Below are positions 1 to 6,587 of a stretch of DNA of 12,015 nt, one piece after another. The stretch's first letter is position 1. The number at the start of each line of letters is the position of its first letter. The notes under the pieces were generated by a model. It saw nothing but the letters and a program-made list of their open reading frames with translations, searched no databases and was not told where the DNA came from. Source of the stretch: an uncultured Eubacterium sp. (GTDB taxonomy: Bacteria > Bacillota > Clostridia > Lachnospirales > Lachnospiraceae); NCBI GenBank assembly GCA_910578975.1, contig CAJTRZ010000023.1, forward strand, positions 1 through 12,015, written 5' to 3'. Both the position numbers and the translations under genes were made by a program.

Positions 1-198
1 GTAGCAGATACAAATACAATCAAGGGGACACAAGGATTTCGTATAGGAAATGCCTTTGTCTCCAAATTTGAATATTTCAGTTTTGTAGAGATGAGACATT
101 TCACTACTGGGAGAGAATACAGAGGGTATACAGGAACGTCACCTCCCTGCAAACCGGAATTTGAAACGAGATTATATATTACAATTATAAATTTATAA
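1..198 (+). CDS. Possible 3' end of an unrecognised gene (partial, uncertain)
   Basis: Frame 1 is open from the window edge to a TAA at 196-198, giving 65 residues of a C-terminus. It reads as a polar, aromatic-rich segment (for example FEYFSFVEMRHF followed by YRGYTGTSPPC) ending in a beta-strand-like LYITIIN. I do not recognise the family and cannot see the start. Caution is needed for two reasons. The complementary strand is also open in one frame over positions 1-179, so openness alone is weak evidence. The DNA also folds into consecutive hairpins (24-63, 85-107, 109-147), which would be unusual for ordinary coding sequence. It could instead be the end of a mobile element or a structured RNA. 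Sequence to the left of the window would decide this. Confidence 0.3.
   Translation, partial: VADTNTIKGTQGFRIGNAFVSKFEYFSFVEMRHFTTGREYRGYTGTSPPCKPEFETRLYITIINL
24..63. repeat. Imperfect inverted repeat (hairpin)
   Basis: The left arm at 24-40 pairs with the right arm at 47-63 through 16 base pairs, one of them G-T. There are single-base bulges at C31 and G52 and a six-base loop (GTATAG, 41-46). No T-tract follows, so it does not look like an intrinsic terminator. It lies inside the doubtful partial reading frame at 1-198. Confidence 0.5.
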
Positions 199-200
199 TT
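183..200. repeat. 18-bp perfect palindrome
   Basis: The sequence AATTATAAATTTATAATT is perfectly self-complementary. It overlaps the stop codon of the partial frame and sits 70 bases upstream of the phosphofructokinase start. It is all A/T, so part of this is compositional. It could be a weak hairpin or a binding site for a dimeric regulator, and the sequence does not tell which. Confidence 0.5.
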
Positions 201-256
201 AATGGAAATAATAAATATGAGTAAAAAGATATTTTTATAAATAATTGTTTAGATAT

Positions 257-262
257 GGGAGA
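257..262 (+). promoter_or_regulatory. Ribosome binding site that fixes the pfk start
   Basis: GGGAGA lies with its GGAG core 8 bases before the ATG at 270. The in-frame ATG at 255 overlaps this site and has only A/T-rich sequence with no purine-rich site before it, so 270 is preferred. Confidence 0.8.
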
Positions 263-269
263 AAGAGTA

Positions 270-1343
270 ATGAAAGTAGGGATTTTAACAAGTGGTGGTG
301 ATTGTCAGGCACTGAATGCTGCAATGTATGGTATTGTAACAGGATTATATAAAAGATTTGGAAAGAAAGCAGAAATCTACGGTATTAAAAATGGTTACAC
401 AGGTCTTATAGAAGGTGAATATGAGAAAATGAAGTGTTCTGATTTTGAAAATATATTAAAATTGGGAGGAACCATTTTAGGGGCATCCAGACAACCTTTT
501 AAGAAAATTAATGAAGAATATAAAGATGGAAAAACAAAAGTGCAATGTATGATAGAAAATTATGAAAACATGGGACTAGAATGTCTTGTTATTTTAGGTG
601 GGAATGGCTCTCATAAAACGGCTGATTTATTAAGTGAAAAAGGTTTAAATATTATTACATTGCCAAAAACTATAGACAATGATATTTATGGAACTGATAT
701 GACTTTTGGGTTTGCCTCTGCCATAGACAGAGCAACAGAATATATGGATAATTTAAAATCAACAGCTGTATCGCATAATAGAGTTTTTATTGTTGAAGTT
801 ATGGGAAATAAAGCAGGATGGCTTACAATAAACGCAGGAATAGCAACAGGTGCTGATGTTATTTTAATACCAGAGATTCCTTATGATATTAAAGTGGTAA
901 AAGAACATATTCATAAAAAAATAAGTCAAGGTAAAAGAGGAATTATTGTTGCTGTGGCGGAAGGAATATTGACATTAGAGGAGAGTAAATTATCAAAAAA
1001 ACAATTTAAAGAAAAACGTGCAAAGGAAGAAATATCAGATTCTGCACAAAATCTTGAAAAACAATTACAGAATGAAATTAATGTCGAAGTTAGACGCTCG
1101 GTTATTGGACATATACAAAGGGGAGGACAGCCAAGTGCTTATGACAGAGTTTTGGCGTCAAGACTTGGAGCAGAGGCAGCACAGTTAATTGCCAAAAAAC
1201 AGTTTGGATACATGGTAGCAATAAAGAATGGAGTAATAGAAAAATGTCTGCTAAAAGATATTGCTGGTAAGAAAAAGACAATAAGCATGGATGAAGAGAT
1301 ATTAGTTCAGGCAGAGATGCTTGACATATGTTTGGGTAGGTAG
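270..1343 (+). CDS. pfkA: 6-phosphofructokinase (group III-like, probably ATP-dependent)
   Basis: This enzyme phosphorylates fructose 6-phosphate to fructose 1,6-bisphosphate in cytosolic glycolysis. It is 357 residues from the ATG at 270. Visible motifs are the N-terminal nucleotide loop TSGGDCQALNAA (about 7-18), GGNGS (110-114), the catalytic PKTIDND (132-138, with the Asp base), MGNKAGW (178-184), PEIPYD (201-206) and GHIQRGG (280-286). In E. coli PfkA, Gly104 marks ATP users and Asp marks pyrophosphate users; the equivalent here is the Gly of GGNGS, which favours ATP. Lys in PKTIDND (Gly124 in E. coli) is typical of group III and pyrophosphate-type enzymes. The metal-binding Asp103 is replaced by Asn, and Arg of the MGR motif by Asn. 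The gene lies 5 bp before ppk1 and is probably cotranscribed with it. It may be a second, specialised phosphofructokinase. The family is certain; the phosphoryl donor is inferred. Confidence 0.93.
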   Translation: MKVGILTSGGDCQALNAAMYGIVTGLYKRFGKKAEIYGIKNGYTGLIEGEYEKMKCSDFENILKLGGTILGASRQPFKKINEEYKDGKTKVQCMIENYENMGLECLVILGGNGSHKTADLLSEKGLNIITLPKTIDNDIYGTDMTFGFASAIDRATEYMDNLKSTAVSHNRVFIVEVMGNKAGWLTINAGIATGADVILIPEIPYDIKVVKEHIHKKISQGKRGIIVAVAEGILTLEESKLSKKQFKEKRAKEEISDSAQNLEKQLQNEINVEVRRSVIGHIQRGGQPSAYDRVLASRLGAEAAQLIAKKQFGYMVAIKNGVIEKCLLKDIAGKKKTISMDEEILVQAEMLDICLGR

Positions 1344-1348
1344 GATAG

Positions 1349-3361
1349 GTGAAAAATAATTGTTACGATAATAGGGAATTGTCATGGCTGAAATTTAATC
1401 AAAGAGTTTTGCAGTTAGCAGGAAATAAAAATATACCATTATGTGAGAGAATGTCATTTGCCGGTATTTTTGAAAGTAATTTAGATGAATTTTACAGAGT
1501 TCGGGTTGGTTCTCTTTATGATCAGACATTTATAAAGAAGATGAAAAAAGATAATAAGACAGGAATGACTGCCAAGGAACAACTGACCTGCATTTTTGAG
1601 GAAACAAAAAGGCTTCAAAAATTAAAAGATAAAATATATAAAAATCTTATGAATGAAGTAAAAAATAAAGGCGTTCAGATTATTACATTTCAGGATATCA
1701 GCAAAGAAGACTGTCGTTATCTTGAAAAGTATTATAAACGCTCTATTAAACCGTTATTATCACCACAGGTTATTGGAAAAAAAAGTCCGTTTCCCTTTTT
1801 AAGTAATCAGCAGATATATGCAGTAGCAGTTTTACAGACAAAGAATACAGAAAAATTATGTATTGTACCATGCAGTAATGGTGTTTTTGAGCGGTTGATT
1901 TCTATACCTTCAGATAAACAGAAGTATATGTTAGTGGAAGAATTAATTTTGCATTTCATGTCAGATATTTTTGAAAAATATACGATTAAAAGTAAATCTC
2001 TTATTCGAATTATAAGAAATGCAGATATAGATATTGATGAAGATTTCTATGATAATAGTGGAAGTTACAGAGAATCTATGGAAACACTTTTAAAAGTAAG
2101 AAAAAAATTGTGTCCGGTCAAAATGGATTATTACAGACCAATGGACGAAAAGGTTATAAAATCTTTGTGTAGAGAGTTAGACTTAAAAAAAGAGCAGGTA
2201 TTTTATTCTGAATCACCGTTGGAGTTGTCTTTTGTATATAAGATAAAGGATGTATTAAGAAATAAAAAAGAATTATTTTATCCACGAATGATTTCTAAAG
2301 TACCAATGAATATCAATGAAAATACTTCTATGATTCAGAGAATTGAACAAGGCGATATGCTTCTTCATTATCCATATGATAGTATTTATCCATTTATGAA
2401 ATTGTTGAAAGAAGCAGTATATGACAGCAGAGTAGTATCTATAAAAATTACGTTGTATCGAGTGGCTAAAAATTCAAGAATTGTTGAAACGTTGATAGAA
2501 GCGGCGGAAAACGGAAAAGAAGTTGTAGTGATGATAGAACTTCGGGCAAGATTTGATGAGAAAAACAATTTGGAATGGTCCAGACGACTGGAAGAAGCAG
2601 GATGTAGAATTGTTTATGGAATTGATTTTGTAAAAGTTCATTCAAAGATATGTCTCATCACATATATTGAAAATGGTGTAGTGAAACATATCAGCCAGAT
2701 TGGGACAGGAAATTATAATGAAAATACAGCAAAAGTTTATACAGATTTGTCATTAGTTACAGCAGACAATAAAATTGCACAGGAAGTGTCAATGATATTT
2801 AATAAAATTTGTATGGAACAATTCGTTGAAAATACAGAACATTTATTAGTAGCACCGAAATCAATGCAAGATAAAGTTATGGAAATGATTGATACTGAGA
2901 TAATAAAAGTTCAAAAAGGAAAAACAGGGTATATTGGATTAAAAATGAATTCGCTGACAGATAAAAAAATTATAGACAAATTGATACAGGCATCAAAGGC
3001 AGGAGTAAAAATAGATATGGTGGTTCGTGGTATATGTTGTCTAATTGCAGGTGTAAAGGGTGAGACAGAAAATATAACTGTGAGAAGTATTGTAGGAAGA
3101 TTTTTAGAACATTCTAGGATTTATATTTTCGGAGAAAACGGTGATGAGAAAATATACATTTCGTCGGCTGACTTTATGACACGAAACATGTTGCGGAGAA
3201 TAGAGGTGGCAGTTCCGATTTATGATAATAAGATAAAGATACGGATATGGGAAATGTTTCAGAAGTTATTAAATGACAATGTAAATGCTTTGAAAATGAA
3301 GGCTGATGGTACGTATGAAAAAGTGTTGTGTCATGGAGAGGAAATTAATAGCCAGCAATAG
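1349..3361 (+). CDS. ppk1: Polyphosphate kinase Ppk1
   Basis: Ppk1 reversibly polymerises the terminal phosphate of ATP into inorganic polyphosphate through a phosphohistidine. At 670 residues it is near the family's usual length of about 690. The N-terminal domain opens with NRELSWLKFNQRVL (8-21), the hallmark start of Ppk1. The two phospholipase D-like catalytic domains show LYRVAKNSRIV (369-379), ARFDEKNN (400-407) and VKVHSK, whose His431 matches the autophosphorylated histidine. They also show IGTGNYNENTAKVYTD (451-466), RGICCL (560-565), RFLEHSRIY with His588, and YISSADFMTRNMLRR (603-617). The start is a GTG at 1349, which gives the usual short lead before RELSWL. The purine-rich GGTAGGTAGGA overlapping the pfk stop can serve as ribosome binding site. 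Close linkage to phosphofructokinase suggests one transcript. Confidence 0.96.
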   Translation: MKNNCYDNRELSWLKFNQRVLQLAGNKNIPLCERMSFAGIFESNLDEFYRVRVGSLYDQTFIKKMKKDNKTGMTAKEQLTCIFEETKRLQKLKDKIYKNLMNEVKNKGVQIITFQDISKEDCRYLEKYYKRSIKPLLSPQVIGKKSPFPFLSNQQIYAVAVLQTKNTEKLCIVPCSNGVFERLISIPSDKQKYMLVEELILHFMSDIFEKYTIKSKSLIRIIRNADIDIDEDFYDNSGSYRESMETLLKVRKKLCPVKMDYYRPMDEKVIKSLCRELDLKKEQVFYSESPLELSFVYKIKDVLRNKKELFYPRMISKVPMNINENTSMIQRIEQGDMLLHYPYDSIYPFMKLLKEAVYDSRVVSIKITLYRVAKNSRIVETLIEAAENGKEVVVMIELRARFDEKNNLEWSRRLEEAGCRIVYGIDFVKVHSKICLITYIENGVVKHISQIGTGNYNENTAKVYTDLSLVTADNKIAQEVSMIFNKICMEQFVENTEHLLVAPKSMQDKVMEMIDTEIIKVQKGKTGYIGLKMNSLTDKKIIDKLIQASKAGVKIDMVVRGICCLIAGVKGETENITVRSIVGRFLEHSRIYIFGENGDEKIYISSADFMTRNMLRRIEVAVPIYDNKIKIRIWEMFQKLLNDNVNALKMKADGTYEKVLCHGEEINSQQ

Positions 3362-3377
3362 TCACTATTAAAAAGCA

Positions 3378-3405
3378 AAGAGGGGGTAGCTAAGTTCCCC
3401 CTCCT
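3378..3405 (-). terminator. Intrinsic terminator for arcC, between convergent genes
   Basis: The arms GAGGGGG (3380-3386 on the + strand) and CCCCCTC (3397-3403) form a 7-bp GC-rich stem with a 10-base loop. On the minus-strand transcript the stem gains a G-U and an A-U pair (3379/3404 and 3378/3405), and it is followed by TTTGCTTTTT. That suits termination of the leftward arcC transcript, whose stop lies 55 bases before the stem. In the + direction no T-tract follows directly, so its effect on ppk1 transcripts is less certain. Confidence 0.75.
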
Positions 3406-3434
3406 AATAAGTAAAAATATGATTTGTTTTTGTA

Positions 3435-3460
3435 ACGTTTCGTCACGAACGTAAATGTTT
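3435..3460 (+). terminator. Weak candidate terminator for pfk-ppk1
   Basis: A short stem (3435-3442 with 3446-3452, a bulged T at 3440 and a TCA loop) is followed after a few bases by GTTTTTATTT. It is positioned to end the rightward pfk-ppk1 transcript just before the end of arcC. The stem is only 7 bp and the T-tract is offset, so the call is tentative. Confidence 0.35.
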
Positions 3461-4393
3461 TTATTTAATAATAGTTCCAATTCTTTCTTTGATTCCGTCT
3501 TTTGCTTTATCAAGGTTTGTAATGATTGCAGTTCTGTTTTTACCTGCAAGTACAAAAGATAATGAAGCATCTATTTTTGGAAGAGAAGTAACAGGGTCAA
3601 AATAACCTTCTGCAATTAACTTTTCAGCATCGGCTGCCTCAAGTTCTTTTAATTCTTCCGTAACACCATCTTTCTCAATTGTGAGGTAGTCATTGGATGT
3701 AAGAATTAAAAGAGTAGAAGCATCTAACATATCTGCAAGTTTTGCAGCGGTATAATCTTTTTCAATAATGCCACTGGCACCTTTTAAGCCCGTGCGTTGT
3801 TCCAGTACAGGAATACCACCGCCACCGGCAGCGATAACTAATTGGTGGGCATCAACTAATGCCTTGATGGCATCTATCTCGTATATATCAATAGGTTTTG
3901 GACTCGCAATAATCCTTCGATAACCATCTTTGCCTTCCTCATATTCTACATAGTTACCTTTTTTCTTTTCGTTTTCAGCTTCTTCTTTTGTCATCAGACG
4001 GCCAATTACCTTAGAAGGTGAATTAAAGGCTCTGTCAAATGGGTCAACTCTTACCTGAGTGATAATTGTGCTGACTGGTTTATAAATACCGCGGGATAGA
4101 AGTTCAGTTCTGATAGCATTTTGTAAATCAAATCCAATATATCCCTGACTCATAGCACCACAGATAGACATTGGAGCAACAGTACGCTCCTCATCAAGTC
4201 GGGAGTATTCTGTCATTGCTGTCTGAATCATTCCAACCTGTGGTCCATTGCTATGCGTAATGATTACTTCGTATTTTTCCTCTACTAAATCTGCAATAGC
4301 TTTTGCAGCTGCTTTTATACGTTTCTGCTGCTTTGGAAAAGATTCACTAAAAGCATTTCTTCCGAGTGCAACAACTACTTTTTTATTGTTCAT
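3461..4393 (-). CDS. arcC: Carbamate kinase family protein, divergent
   Basis: Members of this family make ATP from carbamoyl phosphate and ADP, usually as the last step of arginine, citrulline or ureidoglycine catabolism. The 310-residue length matches. Visible motifs are VVVALGRNAF (6-15), HSNGPQVG (47-54), MSQGYIGFDLQNA (81-93), TQVRVDPFD (112-120) and PSKVIG with Lys128. SPKPIDI (164-170), AAGGGGIPV (188-196), EKDYTAAKLA with Lys212 and Asp213, and LPKIDASLSF (271-280) follow. The substrate-binding lysines known from Enterococcus carbamate kinase are kept. Two glycines are altered: GGNA is GRNA (Arg12) and HGNG is HSNG (Ser48). The usual TxxDYV is TSNDYL. No arginine deiminase or carbamoyltransferase gene is adjacent. 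AAGGAG lies 8 bases before the ATG. The fold is sure; the exact substrate is likely but less sure because of these changes. Confidence 0.85.
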   Translation of the reverse strand: MNNKKVVVALGRNAFSESFPKQQKRIKAAAKAIADLVEEKYEVIITHSNGPQVGMIQTAMTEYSRLDEERTVAPMSICGAMSQGYIGFDLQNAIRTELLSRGIYKPVSTIITQVRVDPFDRAFNSPSKVIGRLMTKEEAENEKKKGNYVEYEEGKDGYRRIIASPKPIDIYEIDAIKALVDAHQLVIAAGGGGIPVLEQRTGLKGASGIIEKDYTAAKLADMLDASTLLILTSNDYLTIEKDGVTEELKELEAADAEKLIAEGYFDPVTSLPKIDASLSFVLAGKNRTAIITNLDKAKDGIKERIGTIIK

Positions 4394-4429
4394 ATTTCTG
4401 TCTCCTTATGCGTAAAAATAGATATATTA

Positions 4430-4458
4430 AGTATAAGATAAATCCGTATAAAATACAA
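4430..4458 (-). promoter_or_regulatory. Predicted sigma-A promoter for arcC
   Basis: On the minus strand a -35-like TTGTAT (4453-4458) and a -10 TATACT (4430-4435) are separated by 17 bases. They sit in the 73-bp gap between the ABC-F stop and the arcC start, about 37 bases before the ATG. The -10 box is good and the -35 is weak, so this may add to readthrough from the ABC-F gene. Confidence 0.5.
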
Positions 4459-4466
4459 TAAATCTG

Positions 4467-6380
4467 TTACAATTGGTCTGATAATACTTCCCATTCCTGC
4501 ATTAAATCATCCAACTTTTCACTAATTTCATTTTGTTCCCTGCTGATTTCATTCAGTTTCGCAGAGTTTGTGGCAACTGCTTCATCTGCTATAAGTTCAT
4601 CCAATTCATTCAGACGGTCTTCATATTTTTTAATTTGTTCTTCAACTTTTGAAATGTCATTTTTCAATTTTCTTATCCTTGCGGCTTCAGCCTTCCTTTC
4701 TAAATAATCCTGTTTATTAGCAGAAACAACTTTTTTTTCTTTTTCTTTAATGATTTCAGGAGCAAAAACAGCAGTCAGTTCCTCTTTTTTCTCCTCATAA
4801 TAATCGTAGTTACCAAGATAATTAATTAACTTAGTATTGGTTAATTCCAATATTCTACTTGCAGTCTGGTTGATAAAATATCTGTCGTGGGAAACGTATA
4901 GTACAGTTCCGGTATAATTATTTACGGCATTTTCTAAGATTTCTTTTGATGTCATATCCAGATGGTTGGTAGGTTCATCTAAAATAATAAGGTTTGCTTC
5001 AGACAGCATTAGTTTGGCAAGGGATAATCTCCCCTTTTCTCCACCGCTCAAATCGGATACACGCTTAAAAACATCATCTCCCGTAAACATAAAAGCAGCG
5101 AGAGTATTTCTAATTTTGGTGTTGGTCATATTAGGATATGTATCTGCAATTTCTTCAAAAAGGGTATTTTCATCAGACAGATTATGGTGTTCCTGATCAT
5201 AGTAGCCAATATGAACATTTGTACCTAGTTTAATCATTCCGGTATCAGCGTCTACTAAATTATTAATAATTTTTAAAATTGTTGTTTTTCCGGTTCCATT
5301 GTCACCAATTAGAGCAACATGCTCACCACGTTTAATTTCAAAGTTTAAATTCGTAAAAAGTGTTGTGTTATAAGATTTACTTAAATCGCTTACAGATAAA
5401 ACATCATTACCACTGATGATATCAGGTTCAAGAGTAATTGTCATATTATCCTGAATGTCATCTGGTTTTTCTATAAAATCCATTTTTTCCAGTTTTTTTT
5501 CACGGCTTTCAGCACGCTTATAAAATTTTTCCTGCTTATAAGAGCGGAGTTTTGCAATAACTTCCTCCTGATGTTTGATTTCACTTTGCTGTTTCAGATA
5601 CAGATTCATCTGTGCTTCACGCAGTTCTTTTTTCTTTACAGCAAAAGCAGAGTAGTTGCCATCATATACATGACATTTATGATTTTCAATTTCAATAATT
5701 TTGGTTACAATTTTGTCAAGAAAATATCTGTCATGGGCAATAATCAGAACGGCACCATTATAGTTTACAAGATATGTTTCTAACCATTTGATAGAATTTA
5801 AATCCAGATGATTTGTAGGCTCGTCAAGCATAATGATATCGGGTTTTTCCAGCAGTAATTTGCAGAGAGCTACACGGGTTTTTTGTCCTCCGGACAAGGT
5901 ACCAACCTGCTTATGAAAATCTTCCTCTGTAAATCCAAGACCTTTGATAACGCCTTCGATTTCACTTTTATAAGAGTAGCCATTTTGCAGTTGAAAACGA
6001 TGCTCTAAGTTTGTGTATGTTTCCATGAGTCTGGATAACTCATCACCATTTACATGAGACATCTGATTTTCATAATCTACGAGACGGGCTTCCATATCAA
6101 TCAGATTCTGTTTTACAGATTTTACTTCCTCATAAATAGAGTTATGGGAACTAAGGTCCTGATATTGAGCAAGATAACCAATCGTTTTATCTTTTCCTAA
6201 AGTAATCGTCCCCTCATCAGCTGAAAGTTCCCCCATAATAATTTTCATCATGGTAGATTTGCCTGCGCCGTTGTTTCCGACAATAGCAGCTTTTTCATTA
6301 TCATTTACAAAAAAAGAACAATCATCAAGTATTGTGTCTATTCCATATGATTTACTAATATGATTACATGAGAGTATCAT
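4467..6380 (-). CDS. ABC-F ATPase, YdiF-type ribosome-associated factor
   Basis: ABC-F proteins are soluble twin-ATPases that bind the ribosomal E site and act on stalled or antibiotic-bound ribosomes; they are not transporters. At 637 residues the order is: first ATPase domain with Walker A GNNGAGKST (35-43), signature LSGGQ (162-166) and Walker B IIMLDE (182-187); then a charged linker (about 245-320) that in the family reaches towards the P-site tRNA. The second ATPase domain has GDNGTGKTT (359-367), LSGGE (444-448) and LIILDE (464-469). A long C-terminal coiled coil follows (about 555-635). There are no membrane segments. Length, C-terminal coil and position next to rex match Bacillus YdiF better than resistance proteins such as Vga or Lsa, though resistance cannot be excluded by eye. 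GGAGG lies 9 bases before the ATG. The leader contains a GC-rich hairpin. Confidence 0.93.
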   Translation of the reverse strand: MILSCNHISKSYGIDTILDDCSFFVNDNEKAAIVGNNGAGKSTMMKIIMGELSADEGTITLGKDKTIGYLAQYQDLSSHNSIYEEVKSVKQNLIDMEARLVDYENQMSHVNGDELSRLMETYTNLEHRFQLQNGYSYKSEIEGVIKGLGFTEEDFHKQVGTLSGGQKTRVALCKLLLEKPDIIMLDEPTNHLDLNSIKWLETYLVNYNGAVLIIAHDRYFLDKIVTKIIEIENHKCHVYDGNYSAFAVKKKELREAQMNLYLKQQSEIKHQEEVIAKLRSYKQEKFYKRAESREKKLEKMDFIEKPDDIQDNMTITLEPDIISGNDVLSVSDLSKSYNTTLFTNLNFEIKRGEHVALIGDNGTGKTTILKIINNLVDADTGMIKLGTNVHIGYYDQEHHNLSDENTLFEEIADTYPNMTNTKIRNTLAAFMFTGDDVFKRVSDLSGGEKGRLSLAKLMLSEANLIILDEPTNHLDMTSKEILENAVNNYTGTVLYVSHDRYFINQTASRILELTNTKLINYLGNYDYYEEKKEELTAVFAPEIIKEKEKKVVSANKQDYLERKAEAARIRKLKNDISKVEEQIKKYEDRLNELDELIADEAVATNSAKLNEISREQNEISEKLDDLMQEWEVLSDQL

Positions 6381-6414
6381 GAAACTTTTCCTCCGTATTT
6401 TTCGTGATAAGGGT

Positions 6415-6449
6415 CTTGCGAACTCTCTCGCGAGGCGCGGGTTCGTAAG
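6415..6449 (-). promoter_or_regulatory. GC-rich hairpin in the ABC-F leader
   Basis: The arms at 6415-6425 and 6439-6449 pair over 11 positions (9 Watson-Crick and 2 G-T on the + strand). The 13-base apical region contains the self-complementary CTCGCGAG (6427-6434). It lies 35 bases upstream of the ABC-F start and stands out as GC-rich in AT-rich DNA. No T-tract follows on either strand, so it is not a plain terminator. A 5'-UTR stability or attenuation element for the ABC-F mRNA is possible but unproven. Confidence 0.5.
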
Positions 6450-6518
6450 AACAAATTGTAATAAATTGTCCGTTCATAAGTCTATCATAAATTCACAAAT
6501 TTTGAAACAACATATAGT

Positions 6519-6536
6519 TTGACAAATATTTGACAA
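6519..6536. promoter_or_regulatory. Candidate Rex operator overlapping the rex -35 box
   Basis: TTGACAAATATTTGACAA matches 15 of 18 positions of the known Rex-type operator TTGTGAAATATTTCACAA, with a perfect palindromic core CAAATATTTG (6523-6532). It covers the rex -35 box (6530-6535), where binding would block the promoter, so Rex autoregulation is expected. The same bases can also be read as two direct TTTGACAA copies 11 bp apart, and the site is not a perfect inverted repeat. Confidence 0.5.
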
Positions 6537-6557
6537 TCTAAGATTTTGTACTATAAT
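6530..6557 (+). promoter_or_regulatory. Sigma-A promoter for rex and the downstream cluster
   Basis: A consensus -35 TTGACA (6530-6535) and consensus -10 TATAAT (6552-6557) are separated by 16 bases. They lie 30 bases before the rex start, giving a 5' leader of about 25 bases that carries the AGGAG site at 6577-6581. This is the best promoter in the window. Confidence 0.85.
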
Positions 6558-6587
6558 GAAATTAGTATTATAAAGCAGGAGTAAACA

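Noticed and set aside
255..269. Longer phosphofructokinase start (MGERV extension)
   Set aside because: This ATG overlaps the GGGAGA ribosome binding site and has none of its own; the ATG at 270 has good spacing and begins right at the family's beta strand.
270..1343. Phosphofructokinase called as pyrophosphate-dependent
   Set aside because: The Lys in PKTIDND fits, but the position that decides donor use carries Gly rather than Asp, so ATP is the safer call.
3362..3460. Small gene between ppk1 and arcC
   Set aside because: The 99-bp gap is filled by two hairpins and has no start codon with a ribosome binding site.
4966..5783. Plus-strand frames inside the ABC-F gene
   Set aside because: They are shadows of the Walker and signature regions on the opposite strand, with no start signals.
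4467..6380. ABC-F protein called as an antibiotic-resistance factor
   Set aside because: The rex neighbourhood, length and C-terminal coil fit the housekeeping YdiF type; nothing visible marks a resistance subfamily.
6518..6536. Start of a CRISPR or iteron array (two TTTGACAA copies 11 bp apart)
   Set aside because: There are only two short copies, no further repeats nearby, and a promoter plus Rex-operator reading explains them better.
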